Positions 1-9,393 of a DNA stretch of 64,000 bases are shown here, in pieces. A program made the position numbers and the translations under genes. Source of the stretch: Zoroaster sp. YZ-2022 (taxonomy: Eukaryota > Echinodermata > Asteroidea > Forcipulatida > Zoroasteridae); the NCBI GenBank assembly GCA_029582265.1, contig CM055822.1, positions 44,121,973 through 44,185,972 on the forward strand, given 5' to 3'. Every line of letters begins with the position of its first letter. The stretch's first letter is position 1. The notes under the pieces are model-generated. The model ran no database searches. It was given only the letters and a program-made list of their open reading frames with translations, and was not told the origin of the DNA.

Positions 1-168
1 GAACCAGGGGGATTCAGATTGTAGTTTAACAGTTCGAGTTTTTTGCGGAGCATGATCATCCAAGATGTTACGGACAGTAGATTCAAATAGACTGACACAA
101 GAATCCAGCTCACCATCTTCAAGGTTTACATTTTCCAGTTGAGATTCAATATCATGACATAAATCTTT
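1..168 (-). mobile_element. LINE ORF2 fragment (endonuclease-RT linker)
   Basis: On the minus strand this stretch is one open frame cut by the window edge. It contains the residues DDHAPQKTRTVKL and ends in SPWF, which resembles the linker between the AP endonuclease and the reverse transcriptase of CR1/Jockey-type non-LTR retrotransposons. No catalytic motif is visible. It runs straight into the viral polymerase fragment at about 169, so a LINE either inserted into that gene or joined it by recombination. The family assignment rests on pattern recognition only. Confidence 0.6.
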
Positions 169-170
169 AA

Positions 171-633
171 TATTTATATAAAAACAAATCTTTATACGAT
201 TTTAGTAACTATAAACAAGATCATTTTTTACATTCTAAGGTTTTAAAAAAGCAATCGGAAAATTTTAAGACGAGACCGCGGGAACTTTAATCCATGAAAT
301 TGTATGTTTAAGACCAAAAATGTATTCGATACTTTTACCGAATGAAAAAGGAATAAAAAAAGCCAAGGGCGTTAAAAAACAAGTTTAGAACGGGACATTA
401 AACACTCGCGATATAAACAAGTTTTATCTCAAAATAATACGCTTTATCACCCTATGAATTTTATTAAACATGAAAAACATAGATTATATACAACGCGAGT
501 AAATAAAATATCGTTATCTCCTTTAGACACAAATAAATATATTTTAGAGGATGGAATACATACTCGAGCTTACGGTCACTATAGTCTTACGCTGACGCGG
601 AGCGCGACTAATGCTAAAACGCTGCGAGCGTAG
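171..633 (+). pseudogene. polB: Type B DNA polymerase, C-terminal fragment
   Basis: Three overlapping frames together give the end of a viral/Polinton-type family B polymerase. Residues SLYDFSNYKQDH are encoded at 189-224, LRPKMYSILLPN with AKGVKK at about 310-380, and a tail ending in THTRAYGHY-like residues at 555-590. Breaks: a frame change near 262-268, a stop at 386-388 with a second frame change, then an open frame to the stop at 631-633. The palm motifs would lie upstream and are missing because of the LINE fragment or the window edge. The gene faces the integrase tail-to-tail, as in the right-hand element. It clearly belongs to a different polymerase lineage from the one at 59.3-62.4 kb. 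The family call is inference from these motifs. Confidence 0.75.
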
Positions 634-635
634 CT

Positions 636-1637
636 TTACGCGGTATCTCACGGTACAATTTGTAATTCTTCTCTTACAAAACTACGAGCGGGGCCCGCGT
701 CTAACTAGTACAAGATGGGTTGATTCGCGGCTTTCATCGGTTTAGCTATTCTATAAATTGTTATACTCCATATAGGATCGGTAGCGCGACGTCTCGTATC
801 TTTTTCCGCTTCACCGGGTGCGTATAAATACCGGACTAAACTGTTTGTTGGAATTCTTTTTTCTTTCTTTTTACCGCTTAAAGTTGGTGAAGCTGGATTT
901 TGCTCGACTACGACTAATTTAATCGCGTCTTTAGGTTTTAAATTGATGAGTCGCGTCGTCTCGTCATTTAACGCTTTTACAACCAACGGCAATCTTTTAA
1001 CCCATTCTCTATTTCTCGTAGCTACGCCGGCTACCGCTTCAGTCGCTATTTCTTTAGCGTATTGATGAGAAAATAATCTTTCGGCTAACGTTCTATTGAA
1101 TCGCTCTACTATACCTTGAGCTCTATGATTACCGGCTTCGCTTCTTTGAATTTTTACAACGTGTTTACTCATTAATACGTTTACGCTACTCATAAATTAT
1201 TTTCCGGGATCAACTTTTAAGCGCGCTGGCCAAGTTAACCGCGAACGTTTATACATTTTTTCAAACGCGTTACCGACTTGAACCGCGGTTTTATCGGTTA
1301 ATGGTTCGGCTTCTTTATATCTACTGGCTTCATCCACAACGGTTAACGCGTACTTGTACGCCTTTCTCTTTATCGTATCGTGCGGAAGAAACAATAAATC
1401 AGCTTGATGAACCTCATTTGGTTTTTCAAACGTACTATTTGAACTGGTAGGTCTAGGAATATATTTAGGATAGGGTAAATAAATTTGCCACAGCTCTTGC
1501 TTTTTTATCCATTGTGAAACTAATTTTACATTTACCTTGGTTTCTTGAGCTAATTTATTAATAGCGTCGAGACCTTTGAAGTATCCTTTCGGGCTATAAT
1601 ATATGTTCGATAGCTTTAGTTGAGTTCGCTCATCCAT
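636..1637 (-). pseudogene. int: Retrovirus-like integrase (rve, DDE), with in-frame stops
   Basis: The product would join element ends to host DNA, as in Polintons. The first open part (1637-1197) holds the N-terminal region and the first catalytic Asp in HQADLLFLP. It ends at a TAA (1197-1199) directly after VDPGK, the region of the second Asp. The second part (1193-705) continues in the same frame and holds the third catalytic residue in GIVERFNRTLAERL, then a C-terminal region with SLVRYLYAP and RRRATDPIWS. A TAG at 705-707 interrupts the tail; the same frame then encodes GPARSFVREELQIVP, shared with the right-hand element at 59.1 kb, and meets a TGA at 648-650 before the frame ends at 636. 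No zinc-finger HHCC pattern was seen at the N-terminus. Three nonsense changes and no frameshift suggest a fairly young copy. Confidence 0.88.
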
Positions 1638-1659
1638 TTTTTATATTTATCAATATATT

Positions 1660-1901
1660 TTATTCGGGAGGATTTTTAGGCATAAGAGAGTTTGGTAAAA
1701 TTCCTTGTTAAACTAACCACATTTGCGTCATCGAAGATAATCCAAGCGTCACGGTGAGTTTTAGCGAGTCTTTATATTTAATTTATTTAAATTGGCTGGT
1801 TCTGCGCTTAATGCTTTTTTACCGAGCATGCTGTATAAAACGGCGAAAAGTGTTAAAACAACGCTGTGATAGGCTGTATCGGCGATTATTTTCTTATCCA
1901 T
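1660..1901 (-). pseudogene. Small membrane protein, broken
   Basis: A short gene between the integrase and the 73-aa gene. It starts at ATG 1901 (MDKKIIADTAYHSVVLTLF) with a hydrophobic segment, changes frame near 1765-1775, then reads a second hydrophobic stretch (LTVTLGLSSMTQMWLV), an in-frame TAA, and QGILPNSLMPKNPPE before the stop at 1660-1662. Two membrane-spanning segments are likely. Small proteins of this pattern with a QGILP-type ending occur in animal Polinton-like elements, but their function is unknown. The frame assignment depends on one indel, so the exact product is uncertain. Confidence 0.5.
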
Positions 1902-1944
1902 CTTGATTTATACTCGTCAATATAATGTTTTTATTTTATTTTAT

Positions 1945-2166
1945 TTAAAAAATGTTATATTCAATTTCAAAAACATGTTGTTCTCTCGACGTGACTTTAG
2001 ACAAAGGTGGTAATGGTTTTGACGGCTCTTTTACTACCGCTGGCTCTTTTTCACTAAACACAAAATAAGCGAGACCTCCAACGGCTAAACCAATAGCGAT
2101 ATAGTAGTAGTAGTTCGTTGAGCCATTTTCTTCTTTTTGAATAAAACTCATCGACGCTCGCGGCAT
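1945..2166 (-). CDS. Small single-pass membrane protein, 73 aa
   Basis: An intact frame of 73 codons. A polar N-terminus (MPRASMSFIQKEENG) precedes one strong membrane segment (about residues 20-40, YYYYIAIGLAVGGLAYFVF) and a charged, proline-rich tail (KEPSKPLPPLSK). This suits a small virion or host-membrane protein. It lies between the broken two-pass protein and the 205-aa gene on the same strand. Two long T runs (about 2208-2220 and 2252-2275) separate it from the 205-aa gene. The role is not known. An in-frame Met at residue 6 is an alternative start. Confidence 0.55.
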   Translation of the reverse strand: MPRASMSFIQKEENGSTNYYYYIAIGLAVGGLAYFVFSEKEPAVVKEPSKPLPPLSKVTSREQHVFEIEYNIF

Positions 2167-2273
2167 CGCGTAACGAGTTTTACTCGCGTCTTTTAACGAG
2201 TTGTAGTTTTTTTTTTTTTTTAAGTTCGGCGAGTCTTTTTCCAGCCGCGACTCTTTTTTTTTTTTTTTTTTTT

Positions 2274-2891
2274 TTATTGGCCGGTTTCGTTACAGTCGAC
2301 GGTGTTTTTACAGTCTGTAGTTGCTCCGGTTGCGCATTCTCCAACTCGTTCGTCTCCATCGCTTTTATTATCTATACAAGATTCTTCTTTTCTTTTTAAA
2401 TGTTTTGCCGTAATTAGCGTTGCACTGAGCGGCGCAATCAACATGCCATACTTGTAGTATATTTCACACGCTACGGTAGAAAGCATGCTCGAAATGAATG
2501 GATCTTTTTCTAAATCTGAAATTAATTTACCTTCATCGTCAATTTGAAATTGATGTCCGTATAAATCAATACGATTTAAACTAAATCCTAATAGTTTAGC
2601 GTATAGCGTTAGAATGGCGCTACCTAAAGACTGCGTTATATCACGGCCTAATTTTGTTTCGTATTGCGTGTGTAATACATCTCGCTCTTCCGTATTCAAA
2701 GCTTCAATGTCGCTAATGGAATACTCTTTACCGAAAACAATTTTTGAATCTCCTCCCGACACAACCGATAAAAGCCGTTTATCTCGTAGTTTTTGTTTTA
2801 ATAGTAGCGCATCGTCGTTTATATCAACATTGGTACACGGTGAACTTGACACCAATGGATTTTCTGTCAATATATTAGCAAGCTCTTCCAT
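2274..2891 (-). CDS. Conserved Polinton-type protein, 205 aa, unknown function
   Basis: An intact frame starting at ATG 2891, three bases after an in-frame TAA upstream. The product is mostly helical. A hydrophobic stretch (YGMLIAPLSATLITAKHL, about residues 148-165) could be a membrane or buried helix, and an acidic, Cys-containing tail follows. A clear homologue is encoded at 58,165-58,782 in the right-hand element, also 205 aa. Both share LLSVV.GG/LLAVV.GG, FGKEYS, LGS.ILTLYA, SDLEKDP.ISS, CEIYYK and AKHLKRKEESCI-like text. Conservation in two diverged elements at the same place (between the repeat array and the integrase) shows it is a real gene. The role is unknown; a virion or scaffold role is only a guess. 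Confidence 0.8.
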   Translation of the reverse strand: MEELANILTENPLVSSSPCTNVDINDDALLLKQKLRDKRLLSVVSGGDSKIVFGKEYSISDIEALNTEERDVLHTQYETKLGRDITQSLGSAILTLYAKLLGFSLNRIDLYGHQFQIDDEGKLISDLEKDPFISSMLSTVACEIYYKYGMLIAPLSATLITAKHLKRKEESCIDNKSDGDERVGECATGATTDCKNTVDCNETGQ

Positions 2892-2897
2892 TTATTA

Positions 2898-3152
2898 TTA
2901 AACAGCTTTTATTATATTTTTAATTTTTTCAAAAAAAGCTAACAACTTGTACATTTTATTATCATTTAAAAATAAAACGAGTTCTTCTACAACTCGTTTT
3001 ATTTTAACATCGTTTGAAAATAAAACGAGTTCTTTTATAAATTGTTCATTTTCAATATAGAACAAAATATGAACTAGTACAAATTTTCCTTTTTCAGTAG
3101 TTAAAAGTTGCGTAAGATTATATACTAAATTGTTTATTTTTTCAGTATCCAT
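2898..3152 (-). CDS. Small helical protein, 84 aa
   Basis: The likely start is ATG 3152 (MDTEKINNLVYNL); an upstream in-frame Met at 3218 would add 22 residues of low-complexity sequence reaching into the repeat array and is less likely. The product is Leu/Lys/Glu-rich and helical, with an internal repeat (ELVLFSND and ELVLFLND, about residues 45 and 61). It ends 6 bases before the 205-aa gene on the same strand, so the two may be co-transcribed. No counterpart is present in the right-hand element, where the repeat array is followed directly by the 205-aa homologue. Function not recognised. Confidence 0.5.
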   Translation of the reverse strand: MDTEKINNLVYNLTQLLTTEKGKFVLVHILFYIENEQFIKELVLFSNDVKIKRVVEELVLFLNDNKMYKLLAFFEKIKNIIKAV

Positions 3153-3196
3153 ATTTATATATATCGAATGATATTTAAAAAAAATAAAAAACACTA

Positions 3197-3456
3197 ACCT
3201 ATAGGTAATTACCAACAACTTACAAACGACCTATAGGTAATTACCAACAACTTACTAACGACCTATAGGTAATTACCAACAATTTACTAAAGACCTATAG
3301 GTAATTACCAACAACTTACTAACGACCTATAGGTAATTACCAACAACTTACTAACGACCTATAGGTAATTACCAACAACTTACTAACGACCTATAGGTAA
3401 TTGCTGAGTAACCTACGAGTAACCTATAGATAACCTATAGATAACCTATAGGTAAC
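3197..3456. repeat. 32-bp tandem repeat array between ATPase and 205-aa gene
   Basis: About six 32-bp units of the form ACCTATAGGTAATTACCAAC plus ACTTACTAACG, nearly identical, followed by degenerate units with AACCTATAG every 10-14 bases up to the ATPase stop codon. The core TTACCTATAGGT is palindromic. The right-hand element has an array of 11-bp units with the same core at the same map position (57,705-58,128). A conserved place with a different unit length points to a role for the core in replication, packaging or transcription, but this is inference. Confidence 0.85.
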
Positions 3457-4077
3457 TTAGTCGCGTATCTCATAACCGGTAGGTTGATCCGTTTTTAAAA
3501 TCAATTTTCGATGTTTAACTCGTTTAAATTTTTCGCGCATTTGCTCTCGTAACTCGGCCGTTGGTATAACGTCGTTTTCTCGAAGACAATTCCTGTACGA
3601 GTCTCCATCTTTGCAATAAAATAAACACACCCATTTGAGTTGCTCTCTAAAATCTTTCAATACGCTGTTATATTTTTGAGAAAGAATCCAACAGCTATGT
3701 TTAACGTGTCTACCGCTAAAAGCTAATTGGGTAATCATACATTTATTGTTTTCGTCGTATTTTTTATAATGCAATCCTTTATTCGCGCTACAATCATCGA
3801 TAATAAACAACGTTTCCTCTCCTTTGAATATATCGCTATAAATTTGTATAGCTCGGTTTAACGAAATGTAGTTTAAATCGTTAACGTGTACATCGTCATC
3901 GTTCTGAATCCATTTTCTATTTTTATAAGTATCGTTGTCAAAGATGGTAGGACATAATATAACGATATTTTCAAAATGTTTTAAATATTCTTTTTCTAAC
4001 AAATTTAAAACAAATTCAGTTTTTCCACATCCGGTTTGACCGCAAATTAACGCGGCGTGTGGCTCTTTAGGCAACAT
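3457..4077 (-). CDS. Genome-packaging ATPase (FtsK/HerA superfamily)
   Basis: An intact 206-aa frame. Walker A is GQTGCGKTEF (residues 13-22) and Walker B is TLFIIDDCSA (about 109-118). Further family landmarks are NIVILCPT, LAFSGRH, SCWILSQKYNSVLKDFREQ (sensor region with Gln) and the ending KLILKTDQPTGYE. Such ATPases pump DNA into preformed capsids in Polintons, virophages and adenovirus-like viruses. The start ATG at 4077 lies 18 bases downstream of the capsid gene stop on the same strand, so the two genes probably form a transcription unit. A homologue lacking Walker A is at 57.15-57.70 kb. The length is at the short end for the family but all motifs are present, so this copy could encode a functional enzyme. 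Confidence 0.92.
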   Translation of the reverse strand: MLPKEPHAALICGQTGCGKTEFVLNLLEKEYLKHFENIVILCPTIFDNDTYKNRKWIQNDDDVHVNDLNYISLNRAIQIYSDIFKGEETLFIIDDCSANKGLHYKKYDENNKCMITQLAFSGRHVKHSCWILSQKYNSVLKDFREQLKWVCLFYCKDGDSYRNCLRENDVIPTAELREQMREKFKRVKHRKLILKTDQPTGYEIRD

Positions 4078-4094
4078 TCCTTTTAATGTTAGTA

Positions 4095-5372
4095 TTAATA
4101 ATCGACGGATTCAAAACGCGAATTACTTATAACGAGTTGCGCGTCCATAATAATAAAAGTATACATGTTTAGTTCACCCGGAGCTTCCGCTTCTTTGTCT
4201 ATTTGAATGGTAATTCCTTCGGATAAGTGTTGTACTCGTCTTCCGCTTCCGTGTATTACATTATCGTCACTCGTTCTCATATCTAAAAACAAGCCGTACC
4301 GATCGAGTAAATAATCGGCTTGTTTAACATTGGATAAATTTAGAGCTTTAACGACCCGTATAGCGTGTTGTTGTTTCGAATCGCCGAAATATTTTTGAAT
4401 TTCTTCCCAATGTTGATACCTTCTCATTCCGTGCGCGTAGAGTTGATTGGGAACGCCTTCGATGGTAATCGAAACTTTACCGATTTTTGGATTATAAAAC
4501 TTGTTGCTTTCTTGTACGTCGGGTTCTTTGAATAAAAACAATATTCCTTTCATACTTTTTGCGGGGGTATTTAAATTTATATTCCACGTCGTGTCTTTTT
4601 TGTTTAACGGCGTCACGTTCTGTCTTAGTACGCGATCAAACAATATACTCAACCGGTTACTGTATTGATTTTTAATCTTTCGAGCGAGTTCCGGCATATG
4701 AACGACTTGATACTCTAAAGAAATCCCGCTTATAGTATAGTTCGCATTATCGTCGGTGCTTTTAAACACGCTCAAAAATTTATTAAACACGAGTTCGTAA
4801 GTCAATCGATCTCCGATCCCCGATTGGTAGTAGGGTTGATGATCGGTCAACAATTCAAAATCCAGCGGAATGTAATATCTATTTTTATACGTATCCGCGA
4901 TGGCTTTATTTGTTCCTCCGTTACCCGCGGGAACCTTATCGCTAGCGTTTATTCTTAATTTAGTCACGTTTACAGTTTCGATTCCTTGATACGCTAGATT
5001 ATCGCGTTGATCTTTGGTTAACCATTCGTCTTTATAACAATTGAACACATCCGCATCGTTTAATGAAAATATTTCATTTCCTTCCATTTTAATGATTATA
5101 TTTTTTACGATAGCTCTACCAATGTTTTGTACCATCGTTCTCGTATCATCATCCGCTGAAAAAAGATCAATGTTGAAAGCTAATCGAACCGTATTCGGAA
5201 CGATAACGTCGTTCATTCCTAAATTTGGAAAACGAACCGTTAACAATTGATTTTCGGTAATAACGCTCGGATTGTTTGTAATGACGACTTTTTGACGCAA
5301 TCCTTTTATACCTCGAGGTTCTCTTATTCTTCTGTATGGATCGAGCACATCTACGTACGTATTATTTGCCAT
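4095..5372 (-). CDS. Probable major capsid protein, 425 aa
   Basis: The longest intact viral frame. It has no sequence motif I can name, but several features fit a double jelly-roll capsid protein of the Polinton/adintovirus type: size (425 aa), beta-rich composition, position directly upstream of the packaging ATPase on the same strand, and a C-terminus ending in the segment MYTFIIMDAQLVISNSRFESV. There is no signal peptide or membrane segment. Start ATG 5372 lies 25 bases from the divergently transcribed gene at 5398. Identification is by gene order and general features; a structure prediction showing two jelly rolls would settle it. It is unbroken while its neighbours are damaged, which may reflect chance or recent insertion. 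Confidence 0.75.
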   Translation of the reverse strand: MANNTYVDVLDPYRRIREPRGIKGLRQKVVITNNPSVITENQLLTVRFPNLGMNDVIVPNTVRLAFNIDLFSADDDTRTMVQNIGRAIVKNIIIKMEGNEIFSLNDADVFNCYKDEWLTKDQRDNLAYQGIETVNVTKLRINASDKVPAGNGGTNKAIADTYKNRYYIPLDFELLTDHQPYYQSGIGDRLTYELVFNKFLSVFKSTDDNANYTISGISLEYQVVHMPELARKIKNQYSNRLSILFDRVLRQNVTPLNKKDTTWNINLNTPAKSMKGILFLFKEPDVQESNKFYNPKIGKVSITIEGVPNQLYAHGMRRYQHWEEIQKYFGDSKQQHAIRVVKALNLSNVKQADYLLDRYGLFLDMRTSDDNVIHGSGRRVQHLSEGITIQIDKEAEAPGELNMYTFIIMDAQLVISNSRFESVDY

Positions 5373-5397
5373 AGTTTATAGTTGTTAAATATAAAAT
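5373..5397. promoter_or_regulatory. Short divergent promoter region
   Basis: Only 25 bases separate the capsid start (minus) from the start of the next gene (plus). They are AT-only apart from two or three bases (TATAGTTGTTAAATATAAAAT). A TATA-like TATAAAAT lies 3-10 bases before the plus start and TATAGTT next to the minus start. Control elements must therefore be very compact or overlap coding DNA. Confidence 0.35.
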
Positions 5398-5860
5398 ATG
5401 TTTTTCTTTTTTAAAAATAAAATGGTATCTATAGCGATGATGATTGGAGGCGCAATAGTCAACGCGTTAGCATTTACGGGCAGCAATTTGTTATTTAGTA
5501 ATTTACGAGGTAACGACGCCGAACAAGAACGTAAAAGGCACGATTTAGCGCTAGAACAACTTTCGAAAGCCACAGACGAATTTAGTTAAAAGCGTTTAAA
5601 ATATACAGATTATTTAAACGAGAAAATACAAAAAGAATCGAGCGCCGTAAGAACGTTCAACGATATAGACGAAGCGATGAATGAATATTCGCGAGTTACG
5701 GGCGAACGAATAAATTTGCCGATAAATTTACAGCGCGAACCGCGGTTCGAGGATTTTTACGTTCCTAGCGAAGAAAAAAAAACGCGAGAATTACTATTCA
5801 TCGTTTTAGGGATGAGCGTCGTAGGCTACGCGAGCTATAAATTGTTTAAAAAAAGATTAA
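5398..5860 (+). pseudogene. Membrane-anchored conserved Polinton protein, one in-frame stop
   Basis: The first part (5398-5589) encodes an N-terminal hydrophobic segment (VSIAMMIGGAIVNALAF) and a helical, charged stretch (QERKRHDLALEQLSKATDEF), then a TAA at 5587-5589. The same frame continues with DYLNEKIQKESSAV, DIDEAMNEYSRVTG, FYVPSEEKKTRELLFIVLGM and a second membrane segment. The frame stays open to 6093, but beyond about 5855 it runs antiparallel in sense to the real next gene; an A-run (aaaaaaag, 5848-5855) is the likely site of an indel that removed the original stop just after it. A helical rod with membrane segments at both ends suggests a structural protein. Proteins of this pattern are widespread in animal Polinton-like elements; the role is unknown. 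Confidence 0.65.
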
Positions 5861-5876
5861 ATTGCGTCATTGTAAA

Positions 5877-7277
5877 ATGGCGAAAGGAGGAAAATATGAT
5901 TTTTTACCAATGGATCCATCATATAATCGACCCGAAGATGATGATGTTTATGAATGGGAGGATGAGTATATCAATGATGATAACGTTCCATTGGTCCCAC
6001 GAGCGCGAGCTAGCGATGCTCGATTCGAAAAAGAAACGTCCTTTAGTGTACCACCTTTATCTCAAGAAGATAGAATACTTAGAGACACAGTAGATACATT
6101 TTATAAACACTTGGGGCGTAAACCAACATCGATAGAATATAATGATTTTATAACAAAAAAAGATACAGATCATGGAAGTACGCTCTATTTTAAAAAAGGC
6201 GGTAAAGAAATACGACTTTCGAATTGGGGAAAAGGAAAAGAGGGTACTTTTTTAAAAGTACCCAAAGCTCTTTTAAAGGATCTATATATATTCGATGAAA
6301 GTGAAGAAGCGATAATTTTTTGTATAGTGACTACGGAAAGACCGGTAGAAAGCGTAGTACAAGATGTAAGGTCGCGTTCAACTTCACCTAGATTGTTACC
6401 CTCTATACCGATGCAACCGTAGAAAAATCAAAACGAGTAGAAGAAGCCATCCAAGAGGCAAATACCGTTATTTCGAGAGACCAAGAAACTCAAACGAATT
6501 TTAAAAGCCGGTGGAGAGATGTGGTGGCTTTAGATAAACTCATGCAAAATACGCGAGGAGAACTATTACACCTTATCGCTAAAAAGAACGCAAAGATCGT
6601 AGAAATCGAGCCGAAAAAGTATACGTGAACGCTCGAGATCGAGATGACGAGGATACTCAAGAAACCGCGAGGCTACGCGAAAAGCTACAAAACCTACGAG
6701 ACGAAGAACGAGTTATATTAAATGTAATAAATGAACGCGATAACGCTCTTCGTAGTCAAATCAACAGAATTAAAGAAACGATTGAAAAAATGATGAAAAT
6801 AGACGTTACGTTAGGAGAAAGAATTAAAACTTTATTTAGAGAACAAGGTGTAACTATAGTCAGTATATTAACGGCGTTTGGTCTCGCCATCAGCGCCTTT
6901 GCTGAAGCGATCGCATTAGGTGTAAAATCAGTTGTAGCGCCGACGGTAAAACCCGCGCCGCCAAAACCCACACCGCCAAAACCCACACCGCCAAAACCCG
7001 CACCCAAACCTACGCCTACACCCACACCTTCCCCTAAACCTACGCCTAGCGGTGGCATAAAAGAGTGGATACAAAAAACATTAAAAAATCTAGCGAATGT
7101 ATTAGCTAAATTAGGAGCGAAACTTTAGCTACTTTACCGGCTATTATCGGATCGGTAATAAGTTGGTAATTTAAAACAGCTTCCAGCGTCGTCGCTTACG
7201 CGGCGGAACATTTGTGGCTAGCTTTGATGGGAGTTGGTGTTTTAATTTTAACTTATACGCAAAAAACGCTAGCGTAG
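5877..7277 (+). pseudogene. Large conserved Polinton structural protein, frameshifted
   Basis: Four successive frames read as one protein. Part 1 (5877-6422): MAKGGKYDF, an acidic EDDDVYEWEDEY stretch, TVDTFYKHLG, then a basic domain. Part 2 (about 6404-6627): a helical region, RVEEAIQEANTVISRDQ to EIEPKKYT. Part 3 (6625-7128): a coiled coil (RLREKLQNLRDEERVI, RINRIKETIEKM-like), TLFREQGVTIVSILTAFGLAI as a membrane segment, a PKPTPPKP-rich linker and GGIKEWIQKTLKNLANVLAKLG. Part 4 (7128-7277): a further hydrophobic tail with one internal TAA and the stop at 7275-7277. Three frame changes and one nonsense codon are needed, so this copy is inactive. In my judgement it was one protein in related elements; it could instead be two neighbouring genes. 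Function unknown; the long coil plus membrane segments suggest a virion or membrane-fusion-associated component. Confidence 0.65.
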
Positions 7278-7286
7278 CCGCAAAGG

Positions 7287-8691
7287 CTAAAATAACAATT
7301 CGTAAATTATAACGCCTAGTCCGGCTAAAACGGCAAAACCAATAATTAAAGCATTGTTTTCTTCTTCGTGACTAGCATCGATAAAAAGAGTATATTTTAA
7401 AGATTCTTCTAAATCAACTTCTTGTATCGGCGATTCTTTCGCGGCCTCGTTAGCACGCTTTTCGCGCTTCTCGTCAGAGTCGACGTGTTTAGCGGTTAAC
7501 GGCGACGTTGATTGGGCTAACGCGGAGCGTAAAGGTAAAACAGGAGGAACAACGGGTGTTGAATTTGTATCTAAATTTGAACCCAACGATAAATCGCTCG
7601 TTGCGATCAAAATATTATTGTTGTATCCCGCGTACGTACCTATTCGTAAATTCATATCGCTCGGCATCATGTATAAATTTTCTCCGATACAAAAGTTTAA
7701 TTGCGCACGAGCGTATTGTAAAACATTTTGATATCGTTGAATAGAAGATGTTAAATCGACCGGAGAATCAATCTCGGCATTTACTACATTTATAAATTCA
7801 CGCTGAGCGTCTAAACCAACGCCCAACGCTAGAAATCCACGTTTAACTCGCGCTTGAGCTCCCAATAACGCGTAAACGTACGTTCTTATAGAGTCGTTTA
7901 AGCGTTGTGTACCGACATCCGTAAAACCTCTAGAGTCATTAATTATAAATGTTGTCCAAGCGATCTCCGTAGATGGAGATTGTAAAATGTATCCGATCGT
8001 ATAGGTTGAGGGATGATCTCCAAAACTCATTCTCGTCGCAGTTTTGTAATAATCATAATCGCTCACCTCGGTAGAGATGACGTTCAAACTACTTTTATCA
8101 TAGTTGTTTCCGGGGACCGCTTTGTAACCGTTATCGTAATAATAAGCAGTTCCCAATCCGTTTGAATTCAAATCTACTCGTTGTTTCCAATTGGAAACTT
8201 GCGAAATGTGAAAGTTTTTACATAGTCTTGTATACGCACGTACGTCTGTATTGTTTTCGAACGCGCTAAAATAATGTTGAAAAGACGTAGGACAGCTCAT
8301 TTCTTTTAGCAATCGTCTAATTTGATAATATACGTGAAATCAAAAAAAAACTACGAATCATCATATTCGAATGATTTAAATGTTGATAACTCACGCCGCA
8401 TCTCGTTGTAGCGCAATACGTCGTAAAATTTATTTGATTTTGATAAAATTTTAGCGGATTTGAATTCCAATCATCAACGACGTTATCGCCATCAACGCGA
8501 GGCAACTTGTAGTCGCTAAAAACATTATCGAATTGCGCGTTAAAAAACTCTGTTTCGTTGACGTAAATTTTTAGACTCGTTAAATCGCTAGCGTTAAAAT
8601 TTAGAGGCGCGTTAAAATTTCCAGATTGCTTATATGGAAATGTAAAATTACTCTTGAACGCTAATGGAAACGTCATTTTATTATTAAACAT
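7287..8691 (-). pseudogene. Conserved viral protein with C-terminal membrane anchor, one frameshift
   Basis: The N-terminal frame (8691-8317) begins MFNNKMTFPLAF and is Asn/Phe-rich. The C-terminal frame (8312-7287) holds about 340 codons. The two meet in a T-run near 8339-8348, so one indel probably broke a gene of about 465 codons. Visible parts: a beta-rich body, RTYVYALLGAQARVKRGF, LGVGLDAQREF, a proline-rich linker (PVVPPVLPL), an acidic-basic stretch, and a C-terminal membrane segment (ALIIGFAVLAGLGVIIYELLF) at the very end. A type of virion surface or membrane-attached protein is plausible. The stop is 10 bases from the end of the preceding convergent gene, and the start is 22 bases from the next divergent gene. 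No function can be assigned. Confidence 0.65.
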
Positions 8692-8712
8692 TTATAATTT
8701 GAATATAATAAA

Positions 8713-9389
8713 ATGTATCATACCTTTGAAATCGAAATTGGAAAAAATGGTGGGTCGGTTCGATTAAACGACGTTATCGATAATCGTAATGATAATCTCG
8801 CGATTATATTACATAGCGTAAACATTTGGGTAGGATATTACAACGTGCGTAAAAAAGAAAGAATAATTTATCGTACGACTGGTGAGCCAGATGATGTAAA
8901 GTTTATCGAAGCGGGGCTTTACAACATTAACGAAATTATCGACATTATAGTTAAAAAAATGCGCCTTGGATAACGTTTACTATAGATAAAACAACGGGTA
9001 TCTATTTACTAAATTTAACTCAAGAAAACAAATCTATTAAATTTACATCCGGGTTGGCTAATTTACTCGGGCTTCACAACGAATTTCTAACCATAGGTGA
9101 ATATAGTAAAAAAATCGACGTACAACTTTTTAAAATGTTATACATTCATTGCGATCAAATTTCTACGACTAATAATTATTTCAACGGTAAACCTTGTACC
9201 ATTTTAAACGCTTTTCCCTTGCAAGATAAATCGTTCGGAGAAAGTATGTGGATGGAATATAAAAATCCATTGTTTAAAAAATTAAATGTCGGTACTTTTA
9301 ACGAATTGAGCTTTCAACTAAAAGATTCAAAGGGTAGAGATATACATAATCACGGTTTCCCCGTTATTTTAAATCTTGAAATTATATAA
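8713..9389 (+). pseudogene. Probable minor capsid (penton-like) protein, one frameshift
   Basis: The first frame (8713-8973) encodes MYHTFEIEIGKNGGSVRLND, NLAIILHSVNIWVGYYNV and GLYNINEIIDIIV. An indel in the A-run near 8948-8960 shifts the frame; the second part then reads WITFTIDKTTGIYLLNL, LANLLGL, MLYIHCDQISTTNNYFNG and the ending FNELSFQLKDSKGR with GFPVILNLEII (stop 9387-9389). Total about 225 codons, beta-rich, no membrane segment. A final beta strand after a conserved FxELxF-type motif is typical of jelly-roll minor capsid proteins in Polinton-like elements; that role is inference. It is followed after 4 bases by the first MASIYGP gene. Confidence 0.65.
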
Positions 9390-9393
9390 ATAA

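Noticed and set aside
6756..7058. Gly/Val-rich protein on the minus strand
   Set aside because: It is the antisense of the PKPTPPKP linker of the plus-strand viral protein.
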